DNA of 64,000 nucleotides, from assembly GCA_038503075.1 (NCBI GenBank), contig JBCAML010000002.1:2666001-2730000 (forward strand). The letters run 5' to 3'. Numbering within the stretch: the stretch's first letter is position 1; every line of letters starts with the position of its first letter. Source of the DNA: Gyromitra esculenta (lineage: Eukaryota; Ascomycota; Pezizomycetes; Pezizales; Discinaceae). Both the position numbers and the translations under genes were made by a program. The notes under the pieces were generated by a model. The model was not told the DNA's origin, did not search any database, and saw only the letters and a program-made list of their open reading frames with translations. This document shows positions 1 to 12,155 of the stretch, piece by piece.

Positions 1-1748
1 GGAAAGATCGGTCTCGCCGTTGTTGGCACGGAGAGACTGTTTGGGGAAATCGAGGAGATGACGCCAGCCTGTTGTAGTGTTAATCATTGACTTTTTGTTT
101 TGAAACATTTGAGAAAAGTAGTAAACTTACAAACAGGTAAGCACTGCACTTTGCAGTTCTTTTTCTTCTCACCCACTTCATCATTTAGAACCTGTAGGTC
201 TGGGTTCGACCCATAAACACTCTTTAGCGTTTTTCTAAACACATTGACATCATGCACAAAATTTACACTCTCCATCCGCATGCTCAGCTTCTGGCCAATC
301 CCGTGTGTCACCAGAAGCAAATGCTCAATCTCCCTCGCTGGATCATCGCTTTCTTCATCCGCTTTATAATCCTCCTTCATCTCTGTCTCTAACATTTCAT
401 CCTGCGTCTTCCCATCGTCCTCCCCGGCAACAAGTGAACTCATCCTCCTCTCTAGCGCTCTGCGATGGTTCATTTCTGGTTCCTCTTCCATCTGAGATGA
501 AATGGGTGGCGCAGGCATTGATTTCCGTTTATACTTTCGTTCCATCTCTTCTTTCCCGACTCTCTCCTTCTCACCTAGAACCGGGGTCATGGGACGGCTC
601 GCATCCTTTTTCTCAACACTTTTCGGGCCCTCAGAGAAGCCACGAACCAGCTTCTGCCCGCCTAGTACAGTTGATGAGAGTTTTCCGTAGAAGTCATCGG
701 AACGGAGTAGCGCCGTGTTAGGGTCTACATAGACTACGAAGGAATTCAAATGTGCCCCGAGTAATCTCCATTGCGCCATTGGTGCTTGTGCAAGGGTTGT
801 CATATCCTTACTAGGCGTGGTCGGCCGCAATGTTTCTTCTGTAGCTGCTGGCGGAGCGAGGTTGTCCATGACTTTTTTTGCGAGCTGGGAGGTGATTGGA
901 TCCGGTGTTTTGGGTCGAGCCTGGTTGTCGAGGCGGAAAGGTTTGATGCGGAGGTAGCCTTCTTCGATTTGGGTAGCGAGATTTTCGTCGCAGGGACGGA
1001 GAGTATTGCCCTCTGAGACAGTGGGGGGAAAAGGTCAACTTTATTCTACTATAGAAACTACTCGTAGACAAAATCCATACCTTGAAAAAACCAAGTCCCT
1101 CTCCTAACATCGTAAGCTGGCCCTAGCCAGTATACGGGTGTCAATTCTCGCTTCTTAATGTCGACGTCAAAGAGATAGTCTTCGTTCACCGGAACTTCAA
1201 TGCTTTCTTTGACTTCAACCTTCCCACCTCCGGTACCCAGATCTCCACCTCCTCCTTCCAAATGTCGACTGTAAGATGACGATTGTGAATCAGCAGCATC
1301 CTCCTCTTCTGACAGTTTCTGAAAAGCAGCTTCAATGGCTCTTGAATCCGTAGCGCCGAAGCTCACAAATTTAGATGGTAGCTTTAAAGGCTTGGCAGCC
1401 TGCGATGACGTTTGGAAAGGTTTACGTTTCGGGACCTAGCATTATTTAGCTCTTTCTACTAAGAATTTAAGGTCACAGATAGTGAATGAAACCTACGTCA
1501 ACTGCATAAAACCACCGGACGTTCAGCGGTGGACAATCAGGCGGATACTCTCTTTGGCTCAAGCGGTGCCGGAACGATGAAACAGTATGATCATTTGTTG
1601 GTCCCTGGGGTGGTTGTAGTGGCTGGGAAGCTTGCGATAGTTTAGGTGGGCGAGGTGTTGCAGATCTAGAGACAGGTTCTTTCTTTGGCGGTACCATTTG
1701 GGGCGGCGGCGGCTGTAGGTTACTAGAGTTAGAGCTCCTACTAGCCAT
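1..1748 (-). CDS. DDHD-domain phospholipase (PA-PLA1 family), 3' part missing
   Basis: Exons (minus strand) are 1497-1748, 1081-1435, 131-1012 and 1-68, all joined at GT-AG sites in frame, giving 519 residues before the window edge. The product matches intracellular phosphatidic-acid-preferring phospholipase A1 proteins (yeast YOR022C/DDL1 type), which cleave phospholipids at membranes. Seen: a proline-rich disordered N-terminus, the segment VRWFYAVDVPKRKPF spanning intron 1, the TWFFQEGNTLRP segment spanning intron 2, the family motif THGIGQ at about 438-443, and LPVCWRHLLDFPKQSL spanning intron 3. The GxSxG lipase motif and the DDHD domain would lie beyond the left edge, so catalysis cannot be checked here. 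I chose the ATG at 1748 (GGCACCATGG context) because the frame above it has a stop and no other ATG. The family call is strong; the true N-terminus is less sure. Confidence 0.85.
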
Positions 1749-4700
1749 GGTGCCGGGTTCGGGGGGGAGGTATATCCGCTTGGTAAGGCGCGCAAGGCGG
1801 CTGACGAGAACTGGAAGTTTTGCCAATGCTACGGGAGCTGCAGATGAGCTGAGGCGATAAGATGGAGGGGCCGTGAGTGGGGGTTTGGCAGGAACGTTCG
1901 GGCAGTGGGATTGTTGCTGCGGGGGGAGCCGTATTTACTGGGGCATGTTTGGGAGGGATGACGCGCTGGGCACGTGGCGCGCTTGGCGGCATGCGCAGCT
2001 TATCGATTGAGCAGAGGTGGTTTTCTTTAAGGGCTTGCAGGATCTCATCATCCCATGGAGGTTTTTAAGGATTGCTTCTATCCCTCTACATTACATGCCC
2101 CGACTGTTTCTGAGAGTCTCTACAGGAAAGTTGTGCGAGTGATGATCTATGAATTTTACTGAGGGTTAGGGTTTTGGTGGCCAGTTCTATCTGCTGGCCG
2201 AGGACGACACTCTCCTTTCCTTCCATCGCGAACCATCTTACCTGTCTATATCATCCTACTTCCCCTTACTAGTATTTCTAGCCCTTATATATACCGCCTA
2301 TCCATCCAGCTTGCTGGTGACAGTGTTAACTAAGTATCGATTCGCAGGTAGGGTTCTTCTTCTTGCTATAGGGATAAATACACGTAGGGTCCCTCCATCC
2401 TTGTCGTGGAACTGCTTGTGCGTTATTGACGATCTCAGAAATATTATACCACAAGCTCTCACCCTCCTAAATATTCCCACCTACCCCTACTAGCTGTCTC
2501 AACGCTGGTTTGGTTTTGGTTCTATCTGTGCTTGGTCTTCACTGATAATATAGATGCCAGACGTAACAAGCTGATGTTATTTCAAATTTTACCAAGCGCC
2601 TTTGAGAGCAACCTGATGAGAAATCCCCGACATCCAACGAAAAACTTATCCCGAAGTTACCTCAGCCAGATGTGCCTGCGTCGAAGAGCACTATAATCCA
2701 TGATACAAATACAGGTGAAATTGCTGGTCTCGTAGGGAGAAATTTTACGAAGTTCAACAGGGTACTGAATGGGCCATGAAATCGTTTCAAAATATTGTAG
2801 TATAATAGGAAATATTCGGATAAGTACTAGCTAATTTTAGTCGAATAACTGATGATAAACTATAGCTACAGCTGGGAGATACAGGAAAGATAGTCCAATT
2901 AGGATATTCTGGAGGTCCGTGAATTAAATATGCCTCCAACCAGTCAGAAAATTTACTCATCAAAAACCATTCTCCTGAATCAATAGAGATTTTGACTATT
3001 TCTGCAGCAGTATTTATGCCCTACTGTGGAACATGTATTGCTTACCGATTGCAATTGCCACCTCCGATTATCAGCCACACCCCTAATTTTCTTAATGACA
3101 CAAGACTTCTTCGCATAGACAGCAACAAAAAGAAGGAGAACCCAAACTCTATTTTTAGCTTCGTGTTAGTAAGAGACCTCGAAATCTACCAGAGCACTTC
3201 TCCTAAGATTTTTAGGAGCTGTCACGGAGATCCCTTCAGCACCCAGTCACATAATTGGACACTTGTAAACATATTTGGAAACTATTGCATATATTTTTCC
3301 AGCCACCCCCCGTCTCTTGGTAAGCTGCACAGAATACTGATACAAATTGTAGCGCGGAAAGAGCGTTTTTACACACAGAGCTGCGTTTATAGTCCAAATA
3401 TATATAAGATATAATTCTCCCTACCACCCTATGAAGTAAATGAAGAGACAAAACATCATTGCAGATAGTTCAATGAGACGGGCAATTCAGTTACTTAATT
3501 TGCAGCCACAAACATTGGTTCTCATTCGTTGGTTACAATCGTCTTCTATTTATATCTACCCGCTCTTTACAGTCATCTGCTAGTTGCAATCTTTGTTTCA
3601 AACCGGAGTTTTTCGGAAATCTGTTTATATTACGGTGGTGCTTGTCAGCCAATTGACCACTGATGTCTATTTCTTTCTTCTGGTTACTACAAGGAAAGGT
3701 GTAGGCCTGGTATTTTATCAAGCTATAGTAAAGTTGTAAGATACTGTATAGATGACAGCACATTACGATCATCACGCTTATATCCCCTCGGGTTTATACC
3801 TCGGCTCTAACCAGAGATATTTCAGCAGTCGTTTCTAATCTTAGGTCCATATATCAAATTTGATTCTTTGTGAACGAGCTTCGGAGAATGGATCTGACGC
3901 TGTGCAAGGCATTCAGTGCACGTGAACAGCTCTTCTAATCACGTATATTGACAATGCATAGTGCTTTTATCCGCGAAAAAGACAGGTAGCTGGAAAAAGT
4001 CGGTCTGTCGAGCATACACAAACGTTAATAAAAATCAAGAACGAGGCAAACATCATATTCACTATACCCCCCCGAAAAAAACCCCCCCTATATAAAATCC
4101 CATCTATCCCAATAAAAAATGAAATAGAATGTCTACACCACCCCAATCCCCCGCCAAACCGCACCACACCGCAGTAGACGTAAAAAAAAACCATACCGAC
4201 GCAATAAAGCACCGGGAGGTCAGGGGAAAAGGACTACGACACACCACCGTGCACCGCGCGCTGCAAATTGTTCTCCGCGCCCCGAGTGAATCTGAGCCTT
4301 CAAAGATAATGAATATATCGGCAGATGCAAAGAAGGGCGCGGTTTCTATAGGTACATAGGTAGGGGGATAGGAGATAGGGATGGGATTGAAGGGGTATTA
4401 GATTATGTTCATTATGTCCATGAATGTGAAATAGAAGAGTTGGGTTTGTGGGGGTTAGTAGACGTTACATCAAGCTGCTCTCGAGTATGGAGTCGAGTGG
4501 GGTGCTTTTCTCGACGTTTAAAAAGACCGTTATGTGCGGTTACCCGGCTATTTGCCAAGCTTATGTGTTCTTGGCATATACGAGTGACATTCCATGATGA
4601 TACAGTGACGCGTCTTTAGGCTGGTGGGCATGTTTTGTTTAAAACACAACTTTATTTTGAATAAGGAAGAAAAAGAAGAATAGAAGAAAAAAATGTCATT

Positions 4701-4876
4701 TTCCATTTCTGTCTCCAATCCGTCCTGTCCATCCAGCCTAGATATCACAATTGCAGATCCCGCAGTGAGCTTAGAAATACACATCGCCTCGTAATCCCAT
4801 CTCCGTCCTTTTTTTCTTTTCCTTCTTCCTTCGTCCTTCTTGTCTATAAAATCCTACATCATAGCCAAACTCTCGC
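1749..4876. other. Intergenic, 3.1 kb, no gene supported
   Basis: This lies between the start of the DDHD gene and the stop of the OST3 gene. It holds only short unrelated open frames (longest about 140 codons, at 2992-3414, with no recognisable family). Poly-C and poly-A runs lie near 4063-4090. A short GGTTAGGGTTTT stretch near 2163 resembles telomere repeat but is isolated. The first few hundred bases should hold the promoter of the DDHD gene and the last few hundred the 3' UTR of OST3. Confidence 0.6.
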
Positions 4877-5993
4877 TTACATTAATGGTGGTAAAAAGAA
4901 AGGATAGCTTCCGTTCTTTTGCTTAAACAAACTCAACAAGAAGCTAAACGCAACCAACAGAATCGCATTCCAGATGATGATAGCAGCCTTCTGTCTTCCG
5001 GGGTCCTCGATCCTCGGAGTCTTCATAGCCAGGGAGATGGTGGCGAAAGCCAAGATGGCATCTACACCAATCAGCAACTAAAACACCTCGAAACAGAAGA
5101 GCTATACTCACAAACAACAGCCACAATCTGCGTCTCCAGTCCATACTGGCTACTGAAACCTCCAGCAATATATGAGACTCCTCCGCGGTTGTTGTTGGCT
5201 ACATATGGTACTTTGCGGATATGGTTAAACATATGGCCAGAGGTAAACAGCAAGATCGCAATGAGCGATAGTGCAGCCCATAAGTTCCGGCTATACAGCA
5301 TCGGTTTCAAAACCGGGAAGACCAGCTTCGCTGCCGTGAGTCCAATCACTGTAACCGACAATGTAAGACCAAGCTTGACCCAGTTGAACGGGCGAACGAC
5401 CCGCGGCTTATGGACCGAGTTGTTGCTGATGAAGCGCGCGACCATTTCCGCCGGCATCTGGTTCTTGTTGAAGTCGAATTTGAACGGCGAGGTTTCATGG
5501 GCGGGGTTGGCGTTGGGGCCAACTGATGGCGGGAAAAGGAGCAGAACGGGTGCGGTGGAGAGTTGAAGCTTACGACGACTGTTAGCTCTACTAACGCCAA
5601 CAAAGCAATTGGGCGAACACATACCTTCTGGAAAGTAGTCCTAGCATTCACAAAGTCGAGCTCAGCAAAGATGAGACCGTCACCACCCTTATGCGCATTA
5701 TTCCAGCTCTTGGCGAGGAGTTCAAACTCCGGCCCAAAGTCTCTGCATAGCTGGCAACCAATCCGGGCCTCGAGCGCGGTCAGCAGAACCACGGAGGTGT
5801 AGTTTCGAGGACCTGTGGTCAGGTCCTCGTAGAGTGCGTCGTTTAGCTGGATAATACCATGTTTGGATTTCGGACTCGTGGTAAGTGTGGCGAACTTGGA
5901 GAGCTTCTTGGAGGCAGGTGTATCAGCTGCGAGGGCTTCGGGGAGCAGAGAGAGTGCTGAGAGGAGGACTGTGAAGGGGGCCAGGAGACGCAT
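4877..5993 (-). CDS. OST3: Oligosaccharyltransferase subunit OST3/OST6 family
   Basis: Exons (minus) are 5625-5993, 5112-5568 and 4877-5061, giving 336 residues. The product is the thioredoxin-fold subunit of the ER oligosaccharyltransferase, which holds acceptor proteins by transient disulfides during N-glycosylation. Seen: a signal peptide (1-23), a lumenal thioredoxin-like domain with a CxxC motif at Cys80 and Cys83 (GCQLC), a potential N-glycosylation site NYT at 64-66, and then four hydrophobic segments in the C-terminal half, the usual topology. The second intron could alternatively be 38 bp (donor 5115, acceptor 5078), which also keeps frame. I prefer the 50-bp version because it has a canonical GTGAGT donor, a CTGAT branch-like site, and gives the family-like join VAVVYAILAFATI. 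The upstream GTG at 6014 is not needed. OST3 versus OST6 cannot be decided here. Confidence 0.92.
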
Positions 5994-6445
5994 GGCGGGG
6001 GGGCGAGAGAGCACGGCTATCTCTCTATCGATATAGGGGTTAGAGAATCTAGAGAAACCGAATTGAAGGGATTCGGCGAGAGACAGGGCGTGGTGGAGGG
6101 GAGAATGGAGATATCACAGGGAGAAGGAGAGAAACGCAATGTGGTCAGTTGGCGGGAGAGACGCAATGTACTCTTGTTCGACGCAACCGCGAGACCGGCA
6201 CAGCGATCACCCGCAACGCTTAACTGCGGTTAGCTGGCGGTTAGGCGCCAAGAGTAGGTTAATTTCTTTGTTTTGAACGCGTTTCCTTGGGCGGGCCGTC
6301 AACAAAGAATTGCTTTCCCACCTAACCTCACCATTCCCCTCCCGCCTATCTACCAAGTTCTTATCCCCCCTTACTGCTTCGTATATATCATATTCTTTTA
6401 TTTCTTTTATTTAATTGTGCTTCAACCCATCAGTCTCCCATCGCC
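5994..6445. promoter_or_regulatory. Divergent promoter between OST3 and the coiled-coil gene
   Basis: The 452 bp between two divergent start codons must hold both promoters. A repeated GCGGTTAG-type pair lies near 6226-6244. The stretch from about 6300 to 6445 is pyrimidine-rich on the plus strand, which is typical upstream of fungal transcription starts, and has no ATG before the one used at 6446. No specific factor site was identified. Confidence 0.5.
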
Positions 6446-8400
6446 ATGGCCCTCGATACCGAAGCGGCCTTCGAGCTCGCCGATGTATTCCATCCCCCCT
6501 TCCCCCTCATCATACCCCATCACTAACCCTGATCCTCCAGGTAAATCGCAAACTCGTAACCGCCCGCGCCCTCCTCGCCTACGAGCAGAAATGTGCCGAA
6601 ACGCGCCTTCTCGAGGCCGCCGAAGAGCAGCGCCAACTACGCGTAAAACTAATACACATGGAACCCGAATACGAGAGCCTGCAGCACGACCTGAGCGAGC
6701 AAGAGCGCTACATCGGAGAGATAGATAATGTCCTTGCTGCTACAGCCGAGCGCCTTGAGTGGTCGGGAAATAAGGTTGCGCGGTACAAGGAGCGCAATAA
6801 GGAGCTGGAGGAGAAGTTACAGGCACGACTAGAAACGGAAGGGAGCGAGAGGGGCGAACTAGCTAGGCAGCTAGAGGAGATAAAGAAGGAGTATACTATG
6901 CTTGAGGGGAAGTTGAAGGGGCTTGAGAAGGAGCTGGAAGTGGAACGACAGAAGGGCGCTGATTTAAATCCCCGTCTTGCGACGCAGCACGATGAGTTGG
7001 TTTTAGCACAAAAGGAGGCGGCGTTGCTAAAGAAGGAGATTAAGGGACTAAAGGAAGAGGCATTGTTGCTAGAGGAGGAGAACATCGGTCTGAAAGCGGA
7101 GGTAACATCGCTAGAAGAGGACAAAAAGGCGCTGAAAGATGAAATCACGGCCCTCAAAGCCCGTCTTCAAGATCATGTTGATCGCCTCCAGAAAGCCATT
7201 ATAAACAAACAAGGTCTTGAGGTCGAACACCGTGCCGAGAAAGAAGCTCTAGAAAAGGAGCTATCCGTCCTGAGGGTAGAACTCGAAGATTCCCAAACCT
7301 CTGCTAAACGCAAGGCTGAGGAATCACTCAAGTCCATCAAGAAGGAAGCAGCCGCTGAACGAACCGCTCTTGAGAAGGAACTAGAAGCCCTTCGACTGGA
7401 GCTATCCGATTCCCAAAAAGCCGTCTCCCGCCTACAAAAAAGCTCCACTAAATCCACCGTCTCTACCGACTCCACCGAGCTAACCACCCTCAAAGCTGCC
7501 CTCAAAAAAGAAACCTCCCTCCGCGAAGCCCTAGAAAAAGACCTATCCCTCAAAACTAAAGAATGGGATCACCGCCAAACCGTCCACGAATCTACCCTCG
7601 AAAAAGCGCGCTCCAAAATCGCCAAACTCACCGCCGCCCAGAAAGCTGCCCTTCCTCCTCCCGCTGAGAACCCCAAAAAGCGACCCCTACCCCCAAAGAT
7701 GATGACACTGGAAGACCTCGCAGACACCGTAAAACGTCCACGCCAGGAACGACCTCAGACAAGCGACTTCTCCCTGACCCCCTTCTTCACCAAACACGCC
7801 GTCGTCACAACCGACAGCCCACAAACCCCGTCCGCTGTGCCTCCTGGTGACACCACCACTGCTGCTGCCGTCGGTGATGATACCTCCATAATAGACCGTA
7901 CCATGCGCACCGAACGCAGCATAATCATGCCCGCCGCCATAGAATCCACCGAACCTACCCGTCTCCTCCTTGCCGGCGGAAACCGCAAACGCAAGCCAAA
8001 GACAAAAACCCCCGCCGCAATCCTCGAAGAAGATATCCCAGAACCACCCCCCCAAGAAAAGGAGAAATCGAAACCTCGCGGAAAGGCCGACACAGAAGCG
8101 TCGCCAGATTCACCGGGCATCTTTGATTCCCCGTCTTCCGAAAACGCACCCAAGGCTGCACCAGCGCGGAAACGCAAACGGCCGGCTGTGGTGCCGGCGG
8201 TACGGAAAAATGCGTTTAAGGAGGATGACGGAACGGGGAGGTTGGTGCTTGCTACTGCGGATAGTGAGGAGCGAAGTACGGCGCTGCCGCCGCCGGGAGT
8301 TGGGAGAGCGGGGGTGTCGTCGGTGTTTACGGGAGAGATTAGTCCAGCGAAGAAGAGGCCAGATGTTTTGAAGAAGTGGTTTCCAGGAGGGAAGAGGTAG
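6446..8400 (+). CDS. Long coiled-coil protein with basic, NLS-rich tail
   Basis: Exons are 6446-6484 and 6541-8400 (56-bp intron with CACTAACCC branch site), giving 632 residues. I do not recognise a named family. Seen: heptad-rich charged sequence from about residue 15 to 400 (dense E, K, L, R), predicted as a long coiled coil. Then comes a disordered Pro/Ser/Thr-rich tail with several basic clusters (KKRPLPPK, GNRKRKPKTK, ARKRKRP) and a basic terminus KKRPDVLKKWFPGGKR. A motif DFSLTPFFTK at about 430-440 lies at the coil-tail boundary and could be a conserved short linear motif. This layout suits a nuclear, spindle or kinetochore scaffold, but that is inference from architecture only. The ATG at 6446 (GCCATGG) is chosen because it restores MALDTEAAFELAD joined to VNRKLVTARALL; the frame otherwise lacks an ATG at its 5' end. 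Confidence 0.8.
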
Positions 8401-9610
8401 GGAGGGGAAGAAGTTGGGTGGTTTTTTTAGGTTTGGTTTTGGATATTTTCAAGGCGTTCTAGAGTTGTTGGTTTTTGTATGGTATTTTAGTTATTGGTAA
8501 TTATGTACCTTATTGATTTGAGCTCGTTGTCGATGTTGTTGATGTTGTGGAGGTGTGTGTTGGTTGTTTGGGATGGATGTAACAGTGAATCGAGTGGGAG
8601 TACGACCAAGTTCGCAGACAGCGAGTACGACGAATGAGTAAAGGTTCTTTGTATCGATTGATAGACTCATCCTTTAGATGTTTCGTGTGTAGCGTTCACG
8701 CTGTATCTACCAGACGCAGCCAAATTAGCAGATTCACATCATCGAGTGATATTCCGTGATTATTAATTTATGAGATATTTAGTCATTCAGATGTTGGTAG
8801 GGTGCTCTACATGTAGGTATGGCTGTATGAAAAACATCCCAGGGAGACGTGCCAAGGAGAGCTTCATCGCACTCTACCACACCCGCAGTATAGAGAGAAT
8901 GCCGATTGTGGTTGGGGAGGACGGAGAAGATTGTGGCATTATGCCCTTCCTAAGGGCAACAAATAGTCGCTTCCCTCGAGTCAGACGAAATATTCTACTA
9001 TCTCTAGGGTTTCTAATTGCAGAGGAGGATTGGATCAAATACTCCTTCTTCTCCCAGACTGGGGTGGTATTAAAGCATATTTCTCGTAGGAGTTAAAATT
9101 GAAGCACTCCAAAATTGAAACGGCTATTCCACAGCAACGATATCTCGTTACAGGTGCATCAAAATAAATAATCCTATCCAAGTGCATGATAGAAGCTTCA
9201 GTAACACGCCTTAGGCGCTTTATTACAATGTATCTATGACATATTAGCACGAGTGAGGGTCTATGATCGTGCTCTAGATAACTGGTAAACCCCTCGCATC
9301 GCTGAATCACAACAATAAATCCAACCCAGTAAAAGCAACAAAAGCCATTCCATGTATACATACATACATACATACACACACATACCTATATACACCCCCA
9401 TTAGCCAAAGATTTCCGCCTCCGTCGGTGCCACGGCCATCGAGTGATCGATCATGAACATAACGACAGTAACCAATCCGCCCCCCGCCCCCCACCCCCCC
9501 GGTTCCATATACATACCGCGCTATGCCACCCCTCCCAAGTCCAATCCCATCCCTTAAAAAAATAATTATATACACTATACAAAATACACACCACTCCACA
9601 CAACCGATCG
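8401..9610. other. Convergent 3' intergenic region
   Basis: The region lies between two convergent genes and should hold both 3' UTRs. It includes a tetranucleotide repeat near 9353-9386. I see no gene; the open frame at 8770-9096 (108 codons) has no recognisable features. Confidence 0.6.
9353..9386. repeat. (ACAT)n / (AC)n microsatellite
   Basis: About 34 bp of ACAT repeats grade into CA repeats in the convergent 3' region. It is a simple repeat with no coding role. Confidence 0.8.
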
Positions 9611-12155
9611 CTAAGCCCTCGTATACACCGGCAATTCCTTCTGAGCAGCATCTTCAAGCGTCCCAACAACCCGTCTACTCTGCTGCGTCAATCTCTGCAA
9701 CTGTCCAATACCCAACTGCTCCAGTATCTCCTCCCCCGAAAGACCATCCGGCAGTTCCGCCAGTCTCGCTTCACACTCAGCCCACTCAGTCGGATACGAA
9801 GACTGTGCCCATTCCTGGATCTCAGCCCTCTGAGGACTCGTCGCATATAGCGTTCCCAACCTACTCCAATCAGCCCCTCATACCTCCAATCCCACACAAA
9901 GGGGGGAGGGGGGAGAATAGAGATCCAACTCACAGTTTAAAATCCGGTTTCACCCCATCCAGCATTTCCATCCCCTTCGCAATCCGCAGCGAATCATCCC
10001 AAAAGCCCCTTCTCCCCAAGGCCTCAACATACGAACAATAATTATCCAAGGTCGGCTTGACCCCCATGGCCCTAAGCTGTCCCCAGGCGATCCTCGCAAG
10101 CTTGATTCCGCCATCCCACATCTGGCCACACGCGTCCAGGAAGATGCTGATGCTGGCATAGTCCGGGCCTTCTCGGCTCTTTTTGATTTCTTCCCAGAAC
10201 TGCAGGGCGCGCTCTGGGATCCCGCAGTGGCTGTATGCGGCCATGAGGGAGTTCATAAGCAGCGTGTCGGGGTCGACGAGTTGGTCTAGCTTCAGCGCGC
10301 TATGGATCGCCTTGAGGGCGTCGAGATCGCGCGCGTAGGCGACGCCCATGAATGCGAGTGTGTATGTGGCGCTGTTTGGACGGCGGCCGGGGTTGCCGCG
10401 CATGTGCTGGAAGATAAGGGTCGCCATGTCGCTGCGGCCGAGCTCGAAGAAGAGTCGCATGATGTCGGTACGCTGGCGCACGGAGAGCTCGGGGAAGAGC
10501 TGGTAGAGTATTTGGTAGGAGTCCCATGCGGCTTCGATGGAGGTGGTGTCGCGGCCGATGTATTCGCCGATTTCGTAGATTACTTTTCGGCGGTCTTTGG
10601 CGGTGTATTGGCTGCAGTCGCGCTGCAGGAGTTCGATTACGTCTTGGAAGGCGCATCTCTCGAGGAAGACGCCGAGGAGGGTGGTTAGGGTTTCGACATC
10701 CAGTCTGACTTTCCAGTCGTTCAGGTCGAGATATACTTGTCGTATCTTTTCCATGTCCTTCGCAGGGTCTTTGCAGAGCGTACGCAGGAGGTGCTTAGCT
10801 TCGTGGGCATCGTAGGTCTTTGGGATATCTTCCCGCCGTAGCTCCTCGTAGACCTTTCGAGCCCCCTCAACATCCTCCATAAGCAGCCGGTACTCGATCT
10901 GTAGTTCCAGCGTCGTACGATTATACTCAAACCCCTTTGTTATCGCAAGTCCCAGGCAGTGCTCCACCATCGCCGTATCCTTCCCGTCGATCCCAAACCG
11001 TATCAGCCCATTAATAGTCTCGATATCCGGCGCCGGCCTAGCCTTATCCCTCTTCGAGATGCCCGCCATAGCATCCAGCAAATAATCCACCCTCTCCAAG
11101 CCCTGCCCCATGACCGCCGACCACCGCAGCACCTCGTCCCACTCCGCCTTCGTCAGATTCGTCGCCTCCAGCGCACGCTCCGGACCTCTCTTCCCACCCG
11201 CCAACATCGTATCCAGCACGCTCTGTCCCTTCTCTAGCCTCCCCTTCTCCACACACAGCTTCATCACCTCGACACTGGTGCGCAAGCGCGGCGCGAGCCC
11301 CGCGTCCAGTATATCATCGTACCATTTCCCCGCCATCTCCAGATCCTTGCGCCGGCAGTAGAACGCGACCACGGGATGATACGTTCGCGCCGAAACCTCC
11401 ACTGTTCCGGTCCGAACCACCATTTGCCATGTCTGCAGCAAGGTCTCTTCGTCGTCCTCCCTCGCGAACCCCTGCAAGATCAATTCCCACACTTCTCTGA
11501 GCTTCCCCCCCGCGTCACTCAGACCCGACGAGTATGACGACGCTGTGTATTTCCTCGCGACCTCGACCGCTTCCGCCGTATTGCCGCTCCTCGTCAGCGC
11601 CGTAATAAACGCAAGTGCGTCCTCCGCCCTCGGCGCTTCCTCCTCCGACGCAATGGCGTTAAACAGCACTCTGGCGAGCCCCACCTGGTGCGCCGAAGTC
11701 CCGTGCTGGGCCGCGGCCAGAGCGGTGCGCAGGTCTTCGAGCGGGATCGTTACCCCGCGGGGCGAGGTGCGCAGGTACTCGTGCGTGCGGGCCAGGCCGT
11801 GGGCGTGTTCGTCGAGGATTGCGGTGCCGCGCCATGTGGTTACGAGGTGGCGGAAGGACTCGACGAGGAGGTCGTCGGGCGGCGGATGGCCCTCTTGGGT
11901 GTCGAGGGAGCTAACCAGCCGCTCGATTGGGCCGATGCCGGGGGTTGTTTCGCGGGAGTTGGGCTTGTTGCGGGACCAGAAGGTGCGGTGTTGGTGGGTG
12001 GGGAGTGGCACGGGCGGGGACAGGGCGAGGATGGGGGCAGCGGGGATGAGGGGGTGGAGGCGCAGGCAGTGGGTGTGGGTGTGGGTGTGGGTGTGGGTGA
12101 TTAGGTTGCTGAGAAGTCGCCGGCGGGCGAGGGGGCGGAGAGTGTATGGGCGCAT
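9611..12155 (-). CDS. Mitochondrial pentatricopeptide-repeat protein, possibly CIA84-like
   Basis: Exons (minus) are 9934-12155 and 9611-9860 (73-bp intron, GTGAGT donor), giving 823 residues. The N-terminus is Arg/Leu/Thr/His-rich without acids (MRPYTLRPLARRRLLSNL), a good mitochondrial presequence, ending near HRTFWSRN. The rest is helical-repeat sequence with PPR-like units, for example TYTLAFMGVAYARDLDALKA, DTLLMNSLMAAYSHCGIPER and DYASISIFLDACGQ. PPR proteins bind organellar RNA or serve in organelle assembly. Fungal proteins of this size and C-terminal pattern include the complex I assembly factor CIA84; I offer that only as a candidate. The upstream GTG at 12209 is not a start, and ATG 12155 opens the presequence. 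Residues 20-29 are (Thr-His)5, encoded by a microsatellite. Long open frames on the opposite strand (such as 11545-12213) are GC-driven shadows. Confidence 0.85.
12069..12099. repeat. GTGTGG hexamer repeat inside a presequence
   Basis: About five tandem GTGTGG units read on the minus strand as alternating Thr and His codons in the N-terminal presequence of the PPR protein. The unit length of six keeps frame when copy number changes. Confidence 0.85.

Noticed and set aside
1741..1992. Upstream frame that could extend the DDHD protein
   Set aside because: It is in another frame and would need an unsupported intron; the in-frame extension meets a stop without an ATG.
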